A DNA stretch of 64,000 nt from an uncultured Fodinibius sp. (GTDB lineage: Bacteria; Bacteroidota; Rhodothermia; Balneolales; Balneolaceae), in assembly GCA_913056235.1 (NCBI GenBank), contig CAJXMW010000001.1, positions 620,001-684,000 of the forward strand, read 5' to 3'. Made by a program: the position numbers and the translations under genes. The notes below the pieces were generated by a model. The model made no database searches and was not told the DNA's origin. It saw nothing but the letters and a program-made list of their open reading frames with translations. Numbering within the stretch: position 1 is the first letter of the stretch; every line of letters begins with the position of its first letter. Below, piece by piece: positions 8,791-19,200 of the stretch.

Positions 8791-10242
8791 ATGAAAGAAC
8801 GGCTTAAAAAACTCGAACAGCAGGCACGTCAGCTAGAACCCACTGCCAAAGAGCGTGATCACCTTTTGGAAAACGCAAAAAGGTACGGCGCCGACTTTCT
8901 TGATAACCTGCCCGAACTACCCGCCTACGTGCAAACCAACGAGAAGGGGCGCGGGGTGTACGATCTGCCGTTCGAGGGTCAGCCCAAAAATTTTGATACC
9001 ATACTACAGACGCTCAAATCCGAGGTGGACAGCCAGGGCCTTAATCCTGCCTCAGGCAAACACGCCGGCTATATTCCGGGCGGAGGGCTGTATCCCTCGG
9101 CCATTGCCGATTACCTGGCTGCCGTAACCAACCGCTATACCGGTGTTTTCTTTTCCTCTCCCGGCGCAGTTCGCATCGAAAATATGTGTATTCGCTGGAT
9201 GTGCGATCTGATTGGCTATCCGGACGGGGCCGCCGGCAACCTTACCTCGGGGGGATCCATTGCCAACCTGGTCGGGCTCGTTGCGGCGCGGGATGATTCC
9301 GGGATTAGTGCCAATAATTTCGACCGCGCCGTTATTTACACCACGCATCAAGTGCATCACTGCGTCATCAAAGCCATCAAATTTGCAGGGCTCAGCGATG
9401 CAATCATTCGCACTATTCCCATGGACGAGCACTACCGCATGAAAGCTAGCAAGCTCGAAAAACAAATCCAGTCCGATATCGAAGAAGACCTGATTCCACT
9501 CGTCATTTTTGCCTCCGCTGGCACCACCGATCTCGGTGCCGTGGATCCGTTGGATGCAATAGGCGATATTGCCGAGCGCGAAAATATCTGGTTCCATGTG
9601 GATGCCGCTTATGGCGGATTTTTCCTTCTCACTGATCATGGGCAAGAAGTGATGTCGGGTATCGAAAAGTCGGATTCTGTCACCATTGATCCCCACAAGG
9701 GGCTGTTTTTGCCGTACGGGTCAGGTGCGCTGCTGGTAAAGGACGGCCAAAAGCTGTACGAGTCGCAGCACATGACGGCCAATTACCTGCAGGATACCCT
9801 CAAAGCTACCGAAGAGGCTTCTCCGGCCGACTTGTCACCGGAGCTCTCCAAGCATTTTCGCGGGCTGCGGATGTGGCTCCCACTTCAGCTATTTGGGGTT
9901 GCACCATTCCGCGCTGCGCTGGAGGAAAAGCTACTGCTGACGCGCTATTTTTACCGGGAAATACAGCAAATTGACAACATTGAAGTGGGACCCGAGCCCG
10001 AACTATCGGTACTGTTTTTTCGATATATTCCTGAGGAAGGCGATGCCAACAGGTTCAATAAAAACCTAACGGACGAAATCCATCGCGATGGCCGGGTGTT
10101 CTTGTCCTCCACACATATCAACGATACAGTGTACCTGCGGCTGGCGGTGCTCAACTTCCGTACCCACTTGGAGGATATTGAGTTGATCTTATCGGTGCTG
10201 CGGGAGAAAATCCACAAACTGACCGGGACGGCGACATCTTAA
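8791..10242 (+). CDS. PLP-dependent group II amino-acid decarboxylase
   Basis: Cytoplasmic fold-type I PLP enzyme of the aromatic-L-amino-acid / glutamate decarboxylase superfamily, 483 residues. The active-site lysine is Lys303 in TIDPHKGLFLPYGSGALLV. Other signatures are GNLTSGGSIANLVGLVAARD (cofactor phosphate loop), HQVHHCVIKAIKFAG with the ring-stacking His, and WFHVDAAYGGFFLLT with the Asp that contacts the pyridine nitrogen. Substrate cannot be set from sequence; aromatic amino acids, aspartate or diaminobutyrate are all possible. It is a single gene with 150 nt upstream. Confidence 0.85.
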   Translation: MKERLKKLEQQARQLEPTAKERDHLLENAKRYGADFLDNLPELPAYVQTNEKGRGVYDLPFEGQPKNFDTILQTLKSEVDSQGLNPASGKHAGYIPGGGLYPSAIADYLAAVTNRYTGVFFSSPGAVRIENMCIRWMCDLIGYPDGAAGNLTSGGSIANLVGLVAARDDSGISANNFDRAVIYTTHQVHHCVIKAIKFAGLSDAIIRTIPMDEHYRMKASKLEKQIQSDIEEDLIPLVIFASAGTTDLGAVDPLDAIGDIAERENIWFHVDAAYGGFFLLTDHGQEVMSGIEKSDSVTIDPHKGLFLPYGSGALLVKDGQKLYESQHMTANYLQDTLKATEEASPADLSPELSKHFRGLRMWLPLQLFGVAPFRAALEEKLLLTRYFYREIQQIDNIEVGPEPELSVLFFRYIPEEGDANRFNKNLTDEIHRDGRVFLSSTHINDTVYLRLAVLNFRTHLEDIELILSVLREKIHKLTGTATS

Positions 10243-10447
10243 AACTCCAAAAATGACGGGTTCATATCCTGCAGTAACATGTTGCTATATCTCTCTTCAA
10301 TCACTACCTGATCGATATGTAGATCACCAAGTAGAATAAAACGGAAACATGTATTCCGTTCATAAACGCACCGCAGGTGATTTTGAGTAGCTCATGTTTA
10401 CGGATCAACTCTTATTGCAGGGCGTGCAGGTCGCGCGCATGATAATA

Positions 10448-11059
10448 TCAGGCCGTCAGCCAATTGAGAATGGTATCCAGAATCAGTCCCTTGCGATTAG
10501 TGTTGGCGGTACTATCGCCGGATGTGCCGTTCGTGTTTAGCAACGACCGGTTGATCGTATCCGAAAGTACTGGATAATAACAAAGCGAAAAGATGTTAAG
10601 CAGCAAGTTTTGTGCATCCACCGAAGCAATCTCATAATTCGAGGCCGCCTCATCTAGTTCTTCATTGAATGAGACCAGCTCCAACTGAATGCGCTCCTCA
10701 AAAATAGGCTGCAGCCAATCAGGCTTGCGATTGCTTTCGGTGATCACGAAAGCCAACACCTGCGGATGCGTTTCCGATTTATCCAGACAGGCAACCACCA
10801 ACTGCTCAATCTTTTTAAAGAGTGGCAGATCCTGATCCAGGATGTCACCCAATCCCCCAAAAATTTCGCCCACCGACTGGGTATACACCCGCTCAAAGAG
10901 CTCCTTCTTGGTGTTAAAATAGTAGTGGATCATCGCTTTTGTTGCTCCAATCTGATCCGCAATCTTCTGGAGCCTTGCTCCTTCGAACCCATGTTTGAAA
11001 AATTCCCTGCGTGCTGCGTTGATAATTTCCGTCCGCGTATCCGCCGTCTGATCTGCCAT
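10448..11059 (-). CDS. TetR/AcrR family transcriptional regulator
   Basis: A 203-residue one-component repressor. The N-terminal HTH is clear: TEIINAARREFFKHGFEG, then LQKIADQIGATKAMIHYYF, then NTKKELFERVY. The ligand-binding C-terminal domain is helical and not diagnostic. It is divergently transcribed from the NfeD-slipin pair; the 149-bp gap holds a near-perfect 16-bp palindrome (11128-11143) and a perfect 10-bp palindrome (11066-11075) just upstream of its own ATG. Autoregulation and control of NfeD-slipin are inferred from this layout. Confidence 0.88.
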   Translation of the reverse strand: MADQTADTRTEIINAARREFFKHGFEGARLQKIADQIGATKAMIHYYFNTKKELFERVYTQSVGEIFGGLGDILDQDLPLFKKIEQLVVACLDKSETHPQVLAFVITESNRKPDWLQPIFEERIQLELVSFNEELDEAASNYEIASVDAQNLLLNIFSLCYYPVLSDTINRSLLNTNGTSGDSTANTNRKGLILDTILNWLTA

Positions 11060-11065
11060 CTCGGA

Positions 11066-11075
11066 ACTAATTAGT
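11066..11075. promoter_or_regulatory. 10-bp palindrome upstream of tetR
   Basis: Perfect palindrome ACTAATTAGT lying 7 nt upstream of the TetR start codon. It shares the TTAGT half-site with the larger dyad at 11128-11143. It may be a second repressor site, or chance in AT-rich sequence. Confidence 0.35.
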
Positions 11076-11127
11076 TAGTTAATTATTTCTTCCAATATAA
11101 ATGACATCCTGCACAGCAGCAACCATG

Positions 11128-11143
11128 CTAAACGATCGGTTAG
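11128..11143. promoter_or_regulatory. candidate TetR operator
   Basis: Sixteen-base dyad CTAAACGATCGGTTAG centred on CGATCG; 14 of 16 positions are symmetrical. This size and the GGTTAG half-site are typical of TetR-family operators. It lies in the divergent promoter region between the TetR gene and nfeD. Confidence 0.5.
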
Positions 11144-11208
11144 TCACCGCTGTTTAAAATATTTTGGGGCTATGTTGTTTCCGAAGTCCTTTTTCATAAC
11201 TTTATGGT

Positions 11209-12519
11209 ATGAAACAATTAATACTCATATCGCTTTTGCCACTGCTGGTGGGGAGCGGGATATCCCAGCAAGATACCACGGCTAGTCAATCGGGGAATAA
11301 TTCCCCGAAAGTGACTATGATTTCGATTGAAGGGTCCATCTCTCCAACAACAACCAACTATATCAACCGGGGGATAAAAATGGCCAACCGGGAGGGCGCC
11401 GAATGCCTGATTATCCAACTTGATACACCGGGTGGACTGCTGGAATCGACCAAGAATATCGTACAGGCCTTCCTGGATTCCAGGGATCTGCCCATCGTTG
11501 TATATGTAGCACCGGAAGGCGCCCGGGCGGCCAGTGCAGGAACTTTTATCACGCTGGCTTCCCATGTGGCGGCCATGGCTCCGACCACAACTATCGGGGC
11601 CGCATCACCGGTGCAGATGGGCGGTGGACAAACCGACTCGGTGATGCAGAAAAAGATTTTTAACTATTCGGAAAGCTTTATCGAAAGTATCGCAGAACGT
11701 CGTAACCGTAATGCCAAGTGGGCGCGCTCGGCCGTTCGCGACGGAGAAGCTATTACCGCCGATAAAGCACTGGAGATCAATGTTATTGATCTAATTGCCA
11801 GCAATCGCGACGAACTCCTTGAAAAGATGGATGGCCGGGTTATCAATGGGGACACGCTTAAGACCCGTAATGCAAAAATCACCGAACTCCCCCCGAACTT
11901 AGCGGAAAAGCTTTTGGACTTTATCATGCGCCCCGAAGTGATGTTAATTTTGACCATGATTGCTATTTATGGCATCATCGGCGAAGTCACTAATCCCGGT
12001 GCTATTGTGCCGGGCGTTGCAGGCATCATCGCGCTTATTTTAGTACTTTACGCTTCAGCCGCCATGCCAATCAACCTGGCCGGCTTTGCGCTGATTGGAT
12101 TGGCTATTATACTCTTTATCGCTGAAGCTTTTACCCCCACCTTTGGGCTGCTCATTGCAGGGGGAGCTGTATCGTTCTTTCTTGGTGCGCTTATGCTGTT
12201 CCAGGACCTGCCGGAATCGATGGAACTCTCGTGGGCTTGGCTAATTCCAGCAACTATTTTAACTACGCTGTTTTTCGTCTGGATTGTCACGGAAGGTATC
12301 CGAGCACAATTTACCACCAGCAAAACGGGCAAAGAGTCGATGATTGGTAAACGGGCCGAGGTCGTCGAAAAAATTAATGCAGAAAACGGTCGCGTCTTCA
12401 TCAGCGGAGAATACTGGAATGCTGTCAGCAACCAAGAAATTGATGAGGGAGAGACCTGCGAAGTCGTTGATATTCAGGGACTAACAATTAAAGTACAACC
12501 AGTGTCTGACGCTTCATAA
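11209..12519 (+). CDS. long-form NfeD membrane serine protease
   Basis: A 436-residue membrane protein of the long NfeD class. A signal peptide (MKQLILISLLPLLVGSGIS) is followed by a ClpP-like protease domain (about 35-225) with LIIQLDTPGGLLEST and the nucleophile Ser109 in ARAASAGTFI; Lys148 or Lys149 in VMQKKIFN is the likely catalytic lysine. Four to five membrane segments follow (about 240-370), then an OB-fold NfeD domain (about 375-432, including KINAENGRVFISGEYW). Homologues cleave the C-terminus of partner stomatins. The slipin gene starts 34 nt downstream, so the two are co-transcribed. The region upstream carries the candidate TetR operator. Confidence 0.9.
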   Translation: MKQLILISLLPLLVGSGISQQDTTASQSGNNSPKVTMISIEGSISPTTTNYINRGIKMANREGAECLIIQLDTPGGLLESTKNIVQAFLDSRDLPIVVYVAPEGARAASAGTFITLASHVAAMAPTTTIGAASPVQMGGGQTDSVMQKKIFNYSESFIESIAERRNRNAKWARSAVRDGEAITADKALEINVIDLIASNRDELLEKMDGRVINGDTLKTRNAKITELPPNLAEKLLDFIMRPEVMLILTMIAIYGIIGEVTNPGAIVPGVAGIIALILVLYASAAMPINLAGFALIGLAIILFIAEAFTPTFGLLIAGGAVSFFLGALMLFQDLPESMELSWAWLIPATILTTLFFVWIVTEGIRAQFTTSKTGKESMIGKRAEVVEKINAENGRVFISGEYWNAVSNQEIDEGETCEVVDIQGLTIKVQPVSDAS

Positions 12520-12553
12520 CTAGTTTAATTTACTATCAAACAAAGAGGTTCTT

Positions 12554-13378
12554 ATGGAAAACAATAGTTCGCTTTTCGACACCCTCACCTGGGTGATTAC
12601 CATTGCGGTGCTGGCAGCAATTATACTGCCACAGATGTTCAAAATCCTGCGTGAGTATGAGCGCGCCGTCGTCTTTCGGCTGGGTAAATACCTAAAAACC
12701 AAGGGACCCGGGCTCATCTTCCTGATTCCCTTTATCGATAAAATTGAGCGGGTAGACTTACGCATACTCACCATTAATGTTGATCGGCAGGAGGTTATTA
12801 CCAAAGATAACGTAACCGTCCACGTGGACGCGATTACTTTCTTTAGAGTGCTGGATGCCGAGCAGGCCGTCATCCAGGTAGAGCGCTACATTGAGGCGAC
12901 CTCCTGGCTGGCACAGACCACTCTGCGAAGTATTGTGGGTCAAGTTGAGCTGGACGAACTGCTGGCCAATCGCGAAAAAGTAAACAAGAAAGTACAGGAA
13001 ATTATCGACCGGCAGACCGACCCATGGGGCATTAAGGTAACAGCCGTGGAAGTCAAAGATGTGGTACTTCCCGAAAATATGAAGCGAGCCATGGCTCGTC
13101 AGGCCGAAACAGAACGTGATCGTCGTGCGAAGGTTATCAATGCCGAGGGCGAATTCCAGGCAGCCGAACGCCTTGTGGAAGCAGCTAATATGATGAAGGC
13201 TGCACCGATGGCCCTGCAACTGCGTTACCTGCAGACCATGAGCGATATCAGCGAAGAAAATACGACCTTTGCACTGTTGCCACTGCCAATGGAGATGCTG
13301 GAAGTCTTTAAATCAATGTCGGACGTTGACGTACCACAGGTTGGCGGCGGGCAAGGCAAAGAGTCTGATCAGGAATAA
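12554..13378 (+). CDS. slipin (stomatin/SPFH family) membrane scaffold
   Basis: A 274-residue SPFH protein. One N-terminal membrane anchor (about 10-30) precedes the band-7 domain: EYERAVVFRLGKYLKTKGPG, FIDKIERVDLRI, VTVHVDAITFFRV, and the long coiled coil AMARQAETERDRRAKVINAEGEF. Stomatin-type proteins oligomerise in membrane microdomains and pair with NfeD proteases, and the pairing is present here. It starts with a GAGG ribosome-binding site 9 nt ahead. The C-terminal tail is acidic and Gly-rich, without the hydrophobic peptide that some NfeD proteases cut. Confidence 0.9.
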   Translation: MENNSSLFDTLTWVITIAVLAAIILPQMFKILREYERAVVFRLGKYLKTKGPGLIFLIPFIDKIERVDLRILTINVDRQEVITKDNVTVHVDAITFFRVLDAEQAVIQVERYIEATSWLAQTTLRSIVGQVELDELLANREKVNKKVQEIIDRQTDPWGIKVTAVEVKDVVLPENMKRAMARQAETERDRRAKVINAEGEFQAAERLVEAANMMKAAPMALQLRYLQTMSDISEENTTFALLPLPMEMLEVFKSMSDVDVPQVGGGQGKESDQE

Positions 13379-13592
13379 TTACAGATATATTTGTAGTGAT
13401 ATGCTCCGGCATGTCACTACAAAAAATACTGAATACATTAATCAAATTGTGGGCTTTTCGATCAGCTATTCAACCTGCAGGTAAATATTATCTTAGCTAT
13501 CTAAAATCTGACCCTTCAACAGCTGTATTTTTGGAACCATGCTTGTTGGAAATAGCCTTTATAGGGTAACATTTTACCCGTCTGGCGGATTT

Positions 13593-13613
13593 GGTCGGAC
13601 AAGAAGTCCGACC
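13593..13613. repeat. REP-like hairpin GGTCGGAC/GTCCGACC
   Basis: Perfect eight-base inverted repeat with a five-base loop AAGAA. There is no T-run, so it is more like a dispersed palindromic repeat than a terminator. It lies between convergent genes. Confidence 0.5.
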
Positions 13614-13660
13614 TACATTAAAACCTACTTCGTACAGCAAGTGCGAATAAATTCTCAAAA

Positions 13661-13697
13661 CTCTCTGCGATCCCTCAGCGTAACTCTGCGGTTAACA
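13661..13697. repeat. CTCTGCG intergenic repeat, copy 1
   Basis: Segment with the phrases CTCTGCGA, CCTCAGCGTAACTCTGCGG and TTAAC. It matches, in inverse and direct orientation, parts of the hairpin repeat at 35196-35261, and is placed just past the stop codon of the minus-strand hydrolase gene. Confidence 0.5.
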
Positions 13698-13708
13698 ACC
13701 GATAGCCA

Positions 13709-14743
13709 TTAAAATTCTTTACCGAAAGTGCGATTGATTAGCTTATTCCAAACTTCACCGCTGGCATTAAAGCTGGGTTCCTGCTGCTTAAATCCTGTAA
13801 CCTCAGTGGAATCGGCGTTAAACTGCAGCCGGTAGTTCCAGACAAAGGGCGCCTGTTTATCATCCAGCCAGAGGTCTGATCGTCCAAAGCGAAGATCGTG
13901 GACAACCAAATTTGGGGAATTTTGCTCGACCGCATAATATCCCTGTGAAAACCACTTGATGCGCTCCACCGGCAACTGATTACGGTAGGGCATTAACAGT
14001 TTCTCGTTTTGAGGAACCATCTGAAAATTAATATCTGTATCATCATCAAAAATAGAATATAGCCCGGCGTAGAGTGTATCACCTTCTTCGGCATAACCTG
14101 TCCACAGAAAAATGCTGAGCGGAGCCGGTGTCGTCATATATTGTTGAGGCTGGATATCCTGCGCTGCGAAGTTCTGCTTAAAAACAGCGTTCACGTGCGC
14201 TTTAACCCCCAAACCAGCCATCAGATATAGCGTGCTGACAGCAAGGCCGAGATTATTACTCCATCTTCTTTTGGGGGCATTACGTCTCAAAAAAAGCGCT
14301 GTGAGAACACCTGCCATCAGTGGCAAAGTGTAGAACGGATCCACAATAAAAATAGAGTTAATGCTCAGCGAATAATTGCTGAACGGCTGCAAGACCTGCG
14401 TGCCGTAACTGGTGCAGGCATCGATAAAGATGTGCGTGATTATCACCAAGAAAACCAGCAATGACCAATCCCGCCAGCCAACTTCACTTTTGTTATTCCA
14501 ATAATATTTGTGCAAAAGCCATCCAAACAGCGGAGCCGCAATAATGCTGAAAAACAGGGAATGGCTAATGCCTCGATGAATGGCCAGGGCCTGCACCTCT
14601 GATACAAATGGATTAACAAGTACATCCAAATCGGGAACCACCCCAAATACAGCGCCCCACATTGGGGCCTTATTACCTAATTTCTTGCCCAATAGGGCTT
14701 CCCCGACGGACGCGCCGAGCGTAATTTGTGTAAGGGTATCCAT
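13709..14743 (-). CDS. membrane-bound metal-dependent hydrolase, YdjM family
   Basis: A 344-residue inner-membrane protein. The N-terminal block MDTLTQITLGASVGEALLGK, the metal-binding GVVPDLDVLV, and HRGISHSLFF are the YdjM/DUF457 signatures, and a second His/Asp cluster IITHIFIDACTSYGT follows. Four to five hydrophobic segments lie at about 65-180. The soluble C-terminal region (about 200-344) is beta-rich and periplasmic or cytoplasmic. Members are annotated as metal-dependent hydrolases with unknown substrate. Monocistronic, facing the slipin gene. Confidence 0.85.
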   Translation of the reverse strand: MDTLTQITLGASVGEALLGKKLGNKAPMWGAVFGVVPDLDVLVNPFVSEVQALAIHRGISHSLFFSIIAAPLFGWLLHKYYWNNKSEVGWRDWSLLVFLVIITHIFIDACTSYGTQVLQPFSNYSLSINSIFIVDPFYTLPLMAGVLTALFLRRNAPKRRWSNNLGLAVSTLYLMAGLGVKAHVNAVFKQNFAAQDIQPQQYMTTPAPLSIFLWTGYAEEGDTLYAGLYSIFDDDTDINFQMVPQNEKLLMPYRNQLPVERIKWFSQGYYAVEQNSPNLVVHDLRFGRSDLWLDDKQAPFVWNYRLQFNADSTEVTGFKQQEPSFNASGEVWNKLINRTFGKEF

Positions 14744-14944
14744 TAGATCATGTAAAATTCATTTAAAGATTACCTAAACAGCGGTTTTCAAGTAAAACGT
14801 TCAACATTCCTTCAGAATTGGGTCGTTTCTTACTGTTGAATATTCTAACAACATATTACATCTCTCAGCGAACGAATTATACAATGTTTCTCTTTTGTCA
14901 GTACCTTTTGAGGATGTAATAAGATCAATTTTCATTTCCACCTT

Positions 14945-16264
14945 ATGAAGTTTAGACAACAACGATCATCAATACAGAATTTAGTACTGCTGCTTGTAGC
15001 CGTAACCCTTACCTCCTGCTATGGAAGTCCAGAAAACAGTGGCAATAACAGGTCACAAGACTCAACCACCCCAGCCGTGGAAGCGGTGCAAGCCCGTTAC
15101 GGCTCACTACCACTTTCCGAGCGTCTCAGTGGTACAGTAATTGCCCAAAACCAAGTTTCTCTTTATCCCGAAATATCGGGAAAAATTACTGAAGTCCACG
15201 TACAAAATGGCGATGCCGTTCAAAAGGGTGATCCTATTGTGTCGCTGGGAGATAAGCAATACCAAGAGCAGGTACAGCAGGCCGAGGCCAATCTCCGTAT
15301 CAACCGAGCACGGCTGAAGCAGGCAAAAGCACGCTACCAAGAGCTTGAAGCCCAGTACAAACGAACCAAGAAATTAAGCGACCAGGAATTGTCCAGTGAC
15401 TTGGAAATAGAAACGCTACAGGCTCAAATGTCATCAGCTGAAGCCGACGTTGAGCTGGCCGAAGCACAGGTGTCGCAGTCTGAATCCAATCTGCAGGAAC
15501 AGAAAGAAATTTTGGCAAAGACCGTGATCCGCGCGCCGATTTCCGGAACCGTGGGCCAGCGCAATGCAGAGGTAGGTATGCAGGTTAATTCGAGCACGCG
15601 GCTTTTCACCATCGGCGATCTTGACAACCTGCGAGTGGAAGTCGTGCTGACAGAATCAATGCTGAATGAGGTAAAGGTTGGTCAGACTGCACGTATTTAT
15701 ACAGGCACTGGCAATAATCAACAGGTGATGGAGGCCAAATTGTCTAGAATTTCACCCTTCCTCAACAATGTGACGCGAAGCACCGAGGGCGAAATTGACG
15801 TCAGTAATGATAAGAACCGGCTGCGACCGGGCATGTTTGTTCCGGTAGATATCCTTTATGGCGAAAGCCAGCAGGCTACGCTCATACCTACCAGTGCCAT
15901 TTACACCAATCCCAGTACTGGCAAAGAGGGCGTTTTTGTGGCTTCCGCACTGGGATCCGAAATTGAACCGGCCGAGCAAGTCGATCCCGATAACCCACCG
16001 CCCCTTACCGAAGCAACCGACATCCAGTTTAAACCAATAAATGTATTAGCTGAGGGTCGCATGGAACTAGGCGTTGAAGGTATCGATCCCGGTAGCTGGA
16101 TTGTAACAGTAGGACAGGATCTACTCTCCGGAGGACGAGGAAAAGCTCGAGTGCGCACCAGTTCATGGAATCGCATTATGGCCCTGCAGGGATTGCAGCG
16201 GCAGGACCTACTGAAAAATGTACTCGACAGACAATCCGGATCCTCAGGCTCCTCCAGTCAATAA
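14945..16264 (+). CDS. RND efflux periplasmic adaptor, lipoprotein
   Basis: Membrane-fusion protein of an RND tripartite pump, 439 residues. The signal segment ends in lipobox LTSC (Cys25), so it is lipid-anchored to the inner membrane. Then come a beta-barrel/lipoyl part (PEISGKITEVHVQNGDAVQK), a long alpha-helical hairpin (about 100-190, QYQEQVQQAEANLRINRARL), the return lipoyl half (TVIRAPISGTVGQRNAEVG) and the membrane-proximal domain. It precedes the permease by 26 nt. No outer-membrane TolC-type gene is adjacent, so a shared TolC encoded elsewhere is expected. Confidence 0.9.
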   Translation: MKFRQQRSSIQNLVLLLVAVTLTSCYGSPENSGNNRSQDSTTPAVEAVQARYGSLPLSERLSGTVIAQNQVSLYPEISGKITEVHVQNGDAVQKGDPIVSLGDKQYQEQVQQAEANLRINRARLKQAKARYQELEAQYKRTKKLSDQELSSDLEIETLQAQMSSAEADVELAEAQVSQSESNLQEQKEILAKTVIRAPISGTVGQRNAEVGMQVNSSTRLFTIGDLDNLRVEVVLTESMLNEVKVGQTARIYTGTGNNQQVMEAKLSRISPFLNNVTRSTEGEIDVSNDKNRLRPGMFVPVDILYGESQQATLIPTSAIYTNPSTGKEGVFVASALGSEIEPAEQVDPDNPPPLTEATDIQFKPINVLAEGRMELGVEGIDPGSWIVTVGQDLLSGGRGKARVRTSSWNRIMALQGLQRQDLLKNVLDRQSGSSGSSSQ

Positions 16265-16290
16265 TATTTAACGTTTGAACTTTTGAGACC

Positions 16291-19200
16291 ATGAAAATTA
16301 CCGAAACCGCCGTCAAACGTCCCATTGCCACTACGATGTTGTTTTTGATCATCATCGTGCTTGGGGTCATCTCCTTTCGTTACCTGCCGGTAGACTTGCT
16401 GCCACCGGTAGAATATCCGCAACTTACCGTAGCCACGGAGTATCCCAATGTGGGGCCCGAGGAAATTGAAAAAATTATTACCCAGCGCATCGAAAACACC
16501 ATTGCTGGCGTACCTGGAGTAGAACGAGTACGATCAAGCTCCTCGGAAGGGCGAAGCCGTGTTATGCTGGAGTTTGCCCAAGGGACTGACATTGATGTAG
16601 CAGCCAATGATATTCGCGCGGCCCTGGATCGCGTTCGGGATGAACTGCCACCTGAGGCCGAACCACCGCGTATCTGGAAGTTTGATCCCAACAACTTTCC
16701 TATTGTGATTGTGGGTGCAAACTCCGACAGGAACCTCCAAGAACTCACTCAAACCCTGGAACGGGAAGTCACTAAACGTTTTGAGCAAATTCCCGGTGTG
16801 GGCTCTATCGATATCTGGGGAGGTGTGTATAAAGAAGTACATGTGGAATTGAAGCGGGACCGACTCATTGCCAGCGGCCTGTCTTCGGCGCAGGTACAGC
16901 AAGCTATTACCAGTGAAAATGTGAACCTCCCGGGTGGTAATGTTAACTCCGGCGTTCAACAGCTGTATGTACGCACACTCGGTGAATATAAATCCATTGA
17001 TCAGATCGCCAATACCATTATAACCATGGTGGATGGCAAGCCTATCCGCGTGAAGGATGTAGCTGAAGTGAGCTGGGGCTATGAGGACCTCAACCGGCTC
17101 GTCACGATTGACAACAAACCGATGGTAAGGTTTGGCATACGAAAACAGACTGGGGCCAATACGGTGGCAGTGGCAGAAAATATCCGGCAAGAAATTGAGC
17201 GTGTCAATACCGAGCGCAACGATATGAACCTGTTTGTCACCACCGACCAGAGCGAATTTATCCAAAACTCAATCGACAATGTACAACAGTCAGCTATCTG
17301 GGGAGCACTGCTGGCTATTGTGGTTCTCTATCTGTTTCTGCGCAATGGTTCGTCAACCTTTATTATATCTTTGGCTATCCCCATATCAATTATTGCCACT
17401 TTTGGGTTGCTCTATTTCAACGGCCTTACGCTTAATCAAATGAGTTTCGGCGGATTGGCCCTGGGGGTGGGTCTGATTGTTGACAATGCCATTGTGGTGC
17501 TCGAAAATATAATACGGCTCAGGGAAGAGCAGGGCAAAGACCTGAAAACCAGTGCCCTTGTGGGTACCCGCGAAGTGGGCGGTGCAATTGTGGCCTCCAC
17601 TATTACCACCTCGGTGATTTTTCTTCCTGTTGTCTTTATGCAGACCATCTCGGGAAGCCTTTTCCAACAGCTGGCATTGGTTGTTGTTTTTGCCCTCGTG
17701 TGCTCGCTGTTTGTCGCTCTTACGCTGGTGCCGATGCTCTGCAGCAAATTCCTGACTGTACAACCTGACGATTCGGAAAAAGCTCAGCAAAAGAATTGGT
17801 TCCAGCGCGTGTTTGCCATTATGGAACATCGCTACTCCAAGATGATTGAATACACCCTGGACCACAGAAAGATGGTATTCAGTATTACCGGAGTATTGGT
17901 TATTGGTTGTTTTCTACTGGTTCCCCTCATCCCGGTCGAACTGGCCCCGCAATCGGATGCGGATGAAATTGATGTTGACTTTATGATGGCTGAGGGCACC
18001 AATATCGCCGTACAAAACGAATACTTGAAAGAGCTTGAAAAAGTGGTCCGTGCCAATTTGCCGATGGACGATGTGGAACACGTTACGACGGATGTCCGCG
18101 ATGGCCGGGCAGAAGTGGAAATTGCGATGGTAGAGGCTTCAAAACGTTCTATGAGCACATCAAAAACAGCCGACCGCATACGCAAGAACATCTCTGGACT
18201 CATCCCCGGCGGAGATATACGCGTGGATGCCCAATCAGGCCTTTGGATACTACGTCGTATCTTTGGTTCGGGCGGTGGTGAAGCCGTTGAAGTACAGTTA
18301 CGTGGCTATAATCTTGAACAAGCCAAAACCCTGTCCGAAGAGATCAAACAGCGGATGGAGGAAATCCCTGAAGTGACCGGCGTACGAACCGATCGGCGGG
18401 AAGGGCGACCTGAGCAGAACCTCCTGTTTGACCGTGAAAAAATTGCGGATCTGGGACTCACCGTTCGAGAAGTAGCCCAGATAATTCAAACCAACGTAGG
18501 CGGCAGTCGTGCCGGCACCTTTCGCGTAGGTGGCGATGAGTTTCCCATCAACGTTCGACTACAGCCCAAAGACCGCCTAAGCACAACAGATCTCGAAAAT
18601 ATATCCATACGCACGCCGAATGGTGAAGTGCTGCCTGTCTCTGCAGTTGTATCCAAGCAAAAAGGACGTGGCCCCACTGACATCAATCGTGTCAATAGTC
18701 AACGGGTCTCCTACATCTCGGCAAACCTGCAAAGCGGGGTGCCGCTGGGTGAAGCCGTGCAGAAGATCCGCGCTAGATTATCCTCCATGCAGCTGCCCGA
18801 AGGCTTTACAATTACCTATGGCGGAGAATACGAAGAGCAGCAAAAAGCTGCGGCTGACTTTCGGCTCTCGATCGTCATGGCTCTGATTCTTATTTACATG
18901 GTGATGGCGGCCCAGTTTGAACGATTTTTTGATCCGCTGGTGGTGATGTTTTCGGTACCGCTGGCCGTTATTGGCGTCGTCCCCACATTGATGATTACCG
19001 GTACTACCATCAACATGCAGAGCATGATGGGCATTGTCATGCTGATCGGGATTGTAGTTAACAACGCAATTGTGCTGGTCGATTACATCAACCTGATGCG
19101 CCGTGAACATAATATGAATGTCCGCCAGGCTGTAATACACTCGGGCAGGCTGCGGCTGCGTCCCATCCTGATGACAACCCTCACAACCATCCTCGGCCTG

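Larger units (their letters stand above)
13379..13708. other. non-coding gap with two dispersed-repeat-like hairpins
   Basis: No credible reading frame. It separates the slipin gene from a convergent hydrolase gene. It holds a perfect 8-bp stem hairpin (13593-13613) and a CTCTGCG-rich segment (13661-13697) whose relatives recur at 35.2 kb. Confidence 0.6.

Noticed and set aside
9052-9696. A 214-codon open frame on the minus strand.
   Set aside because: Shadow of the PLP decarboxylase gene on the opposite strand.
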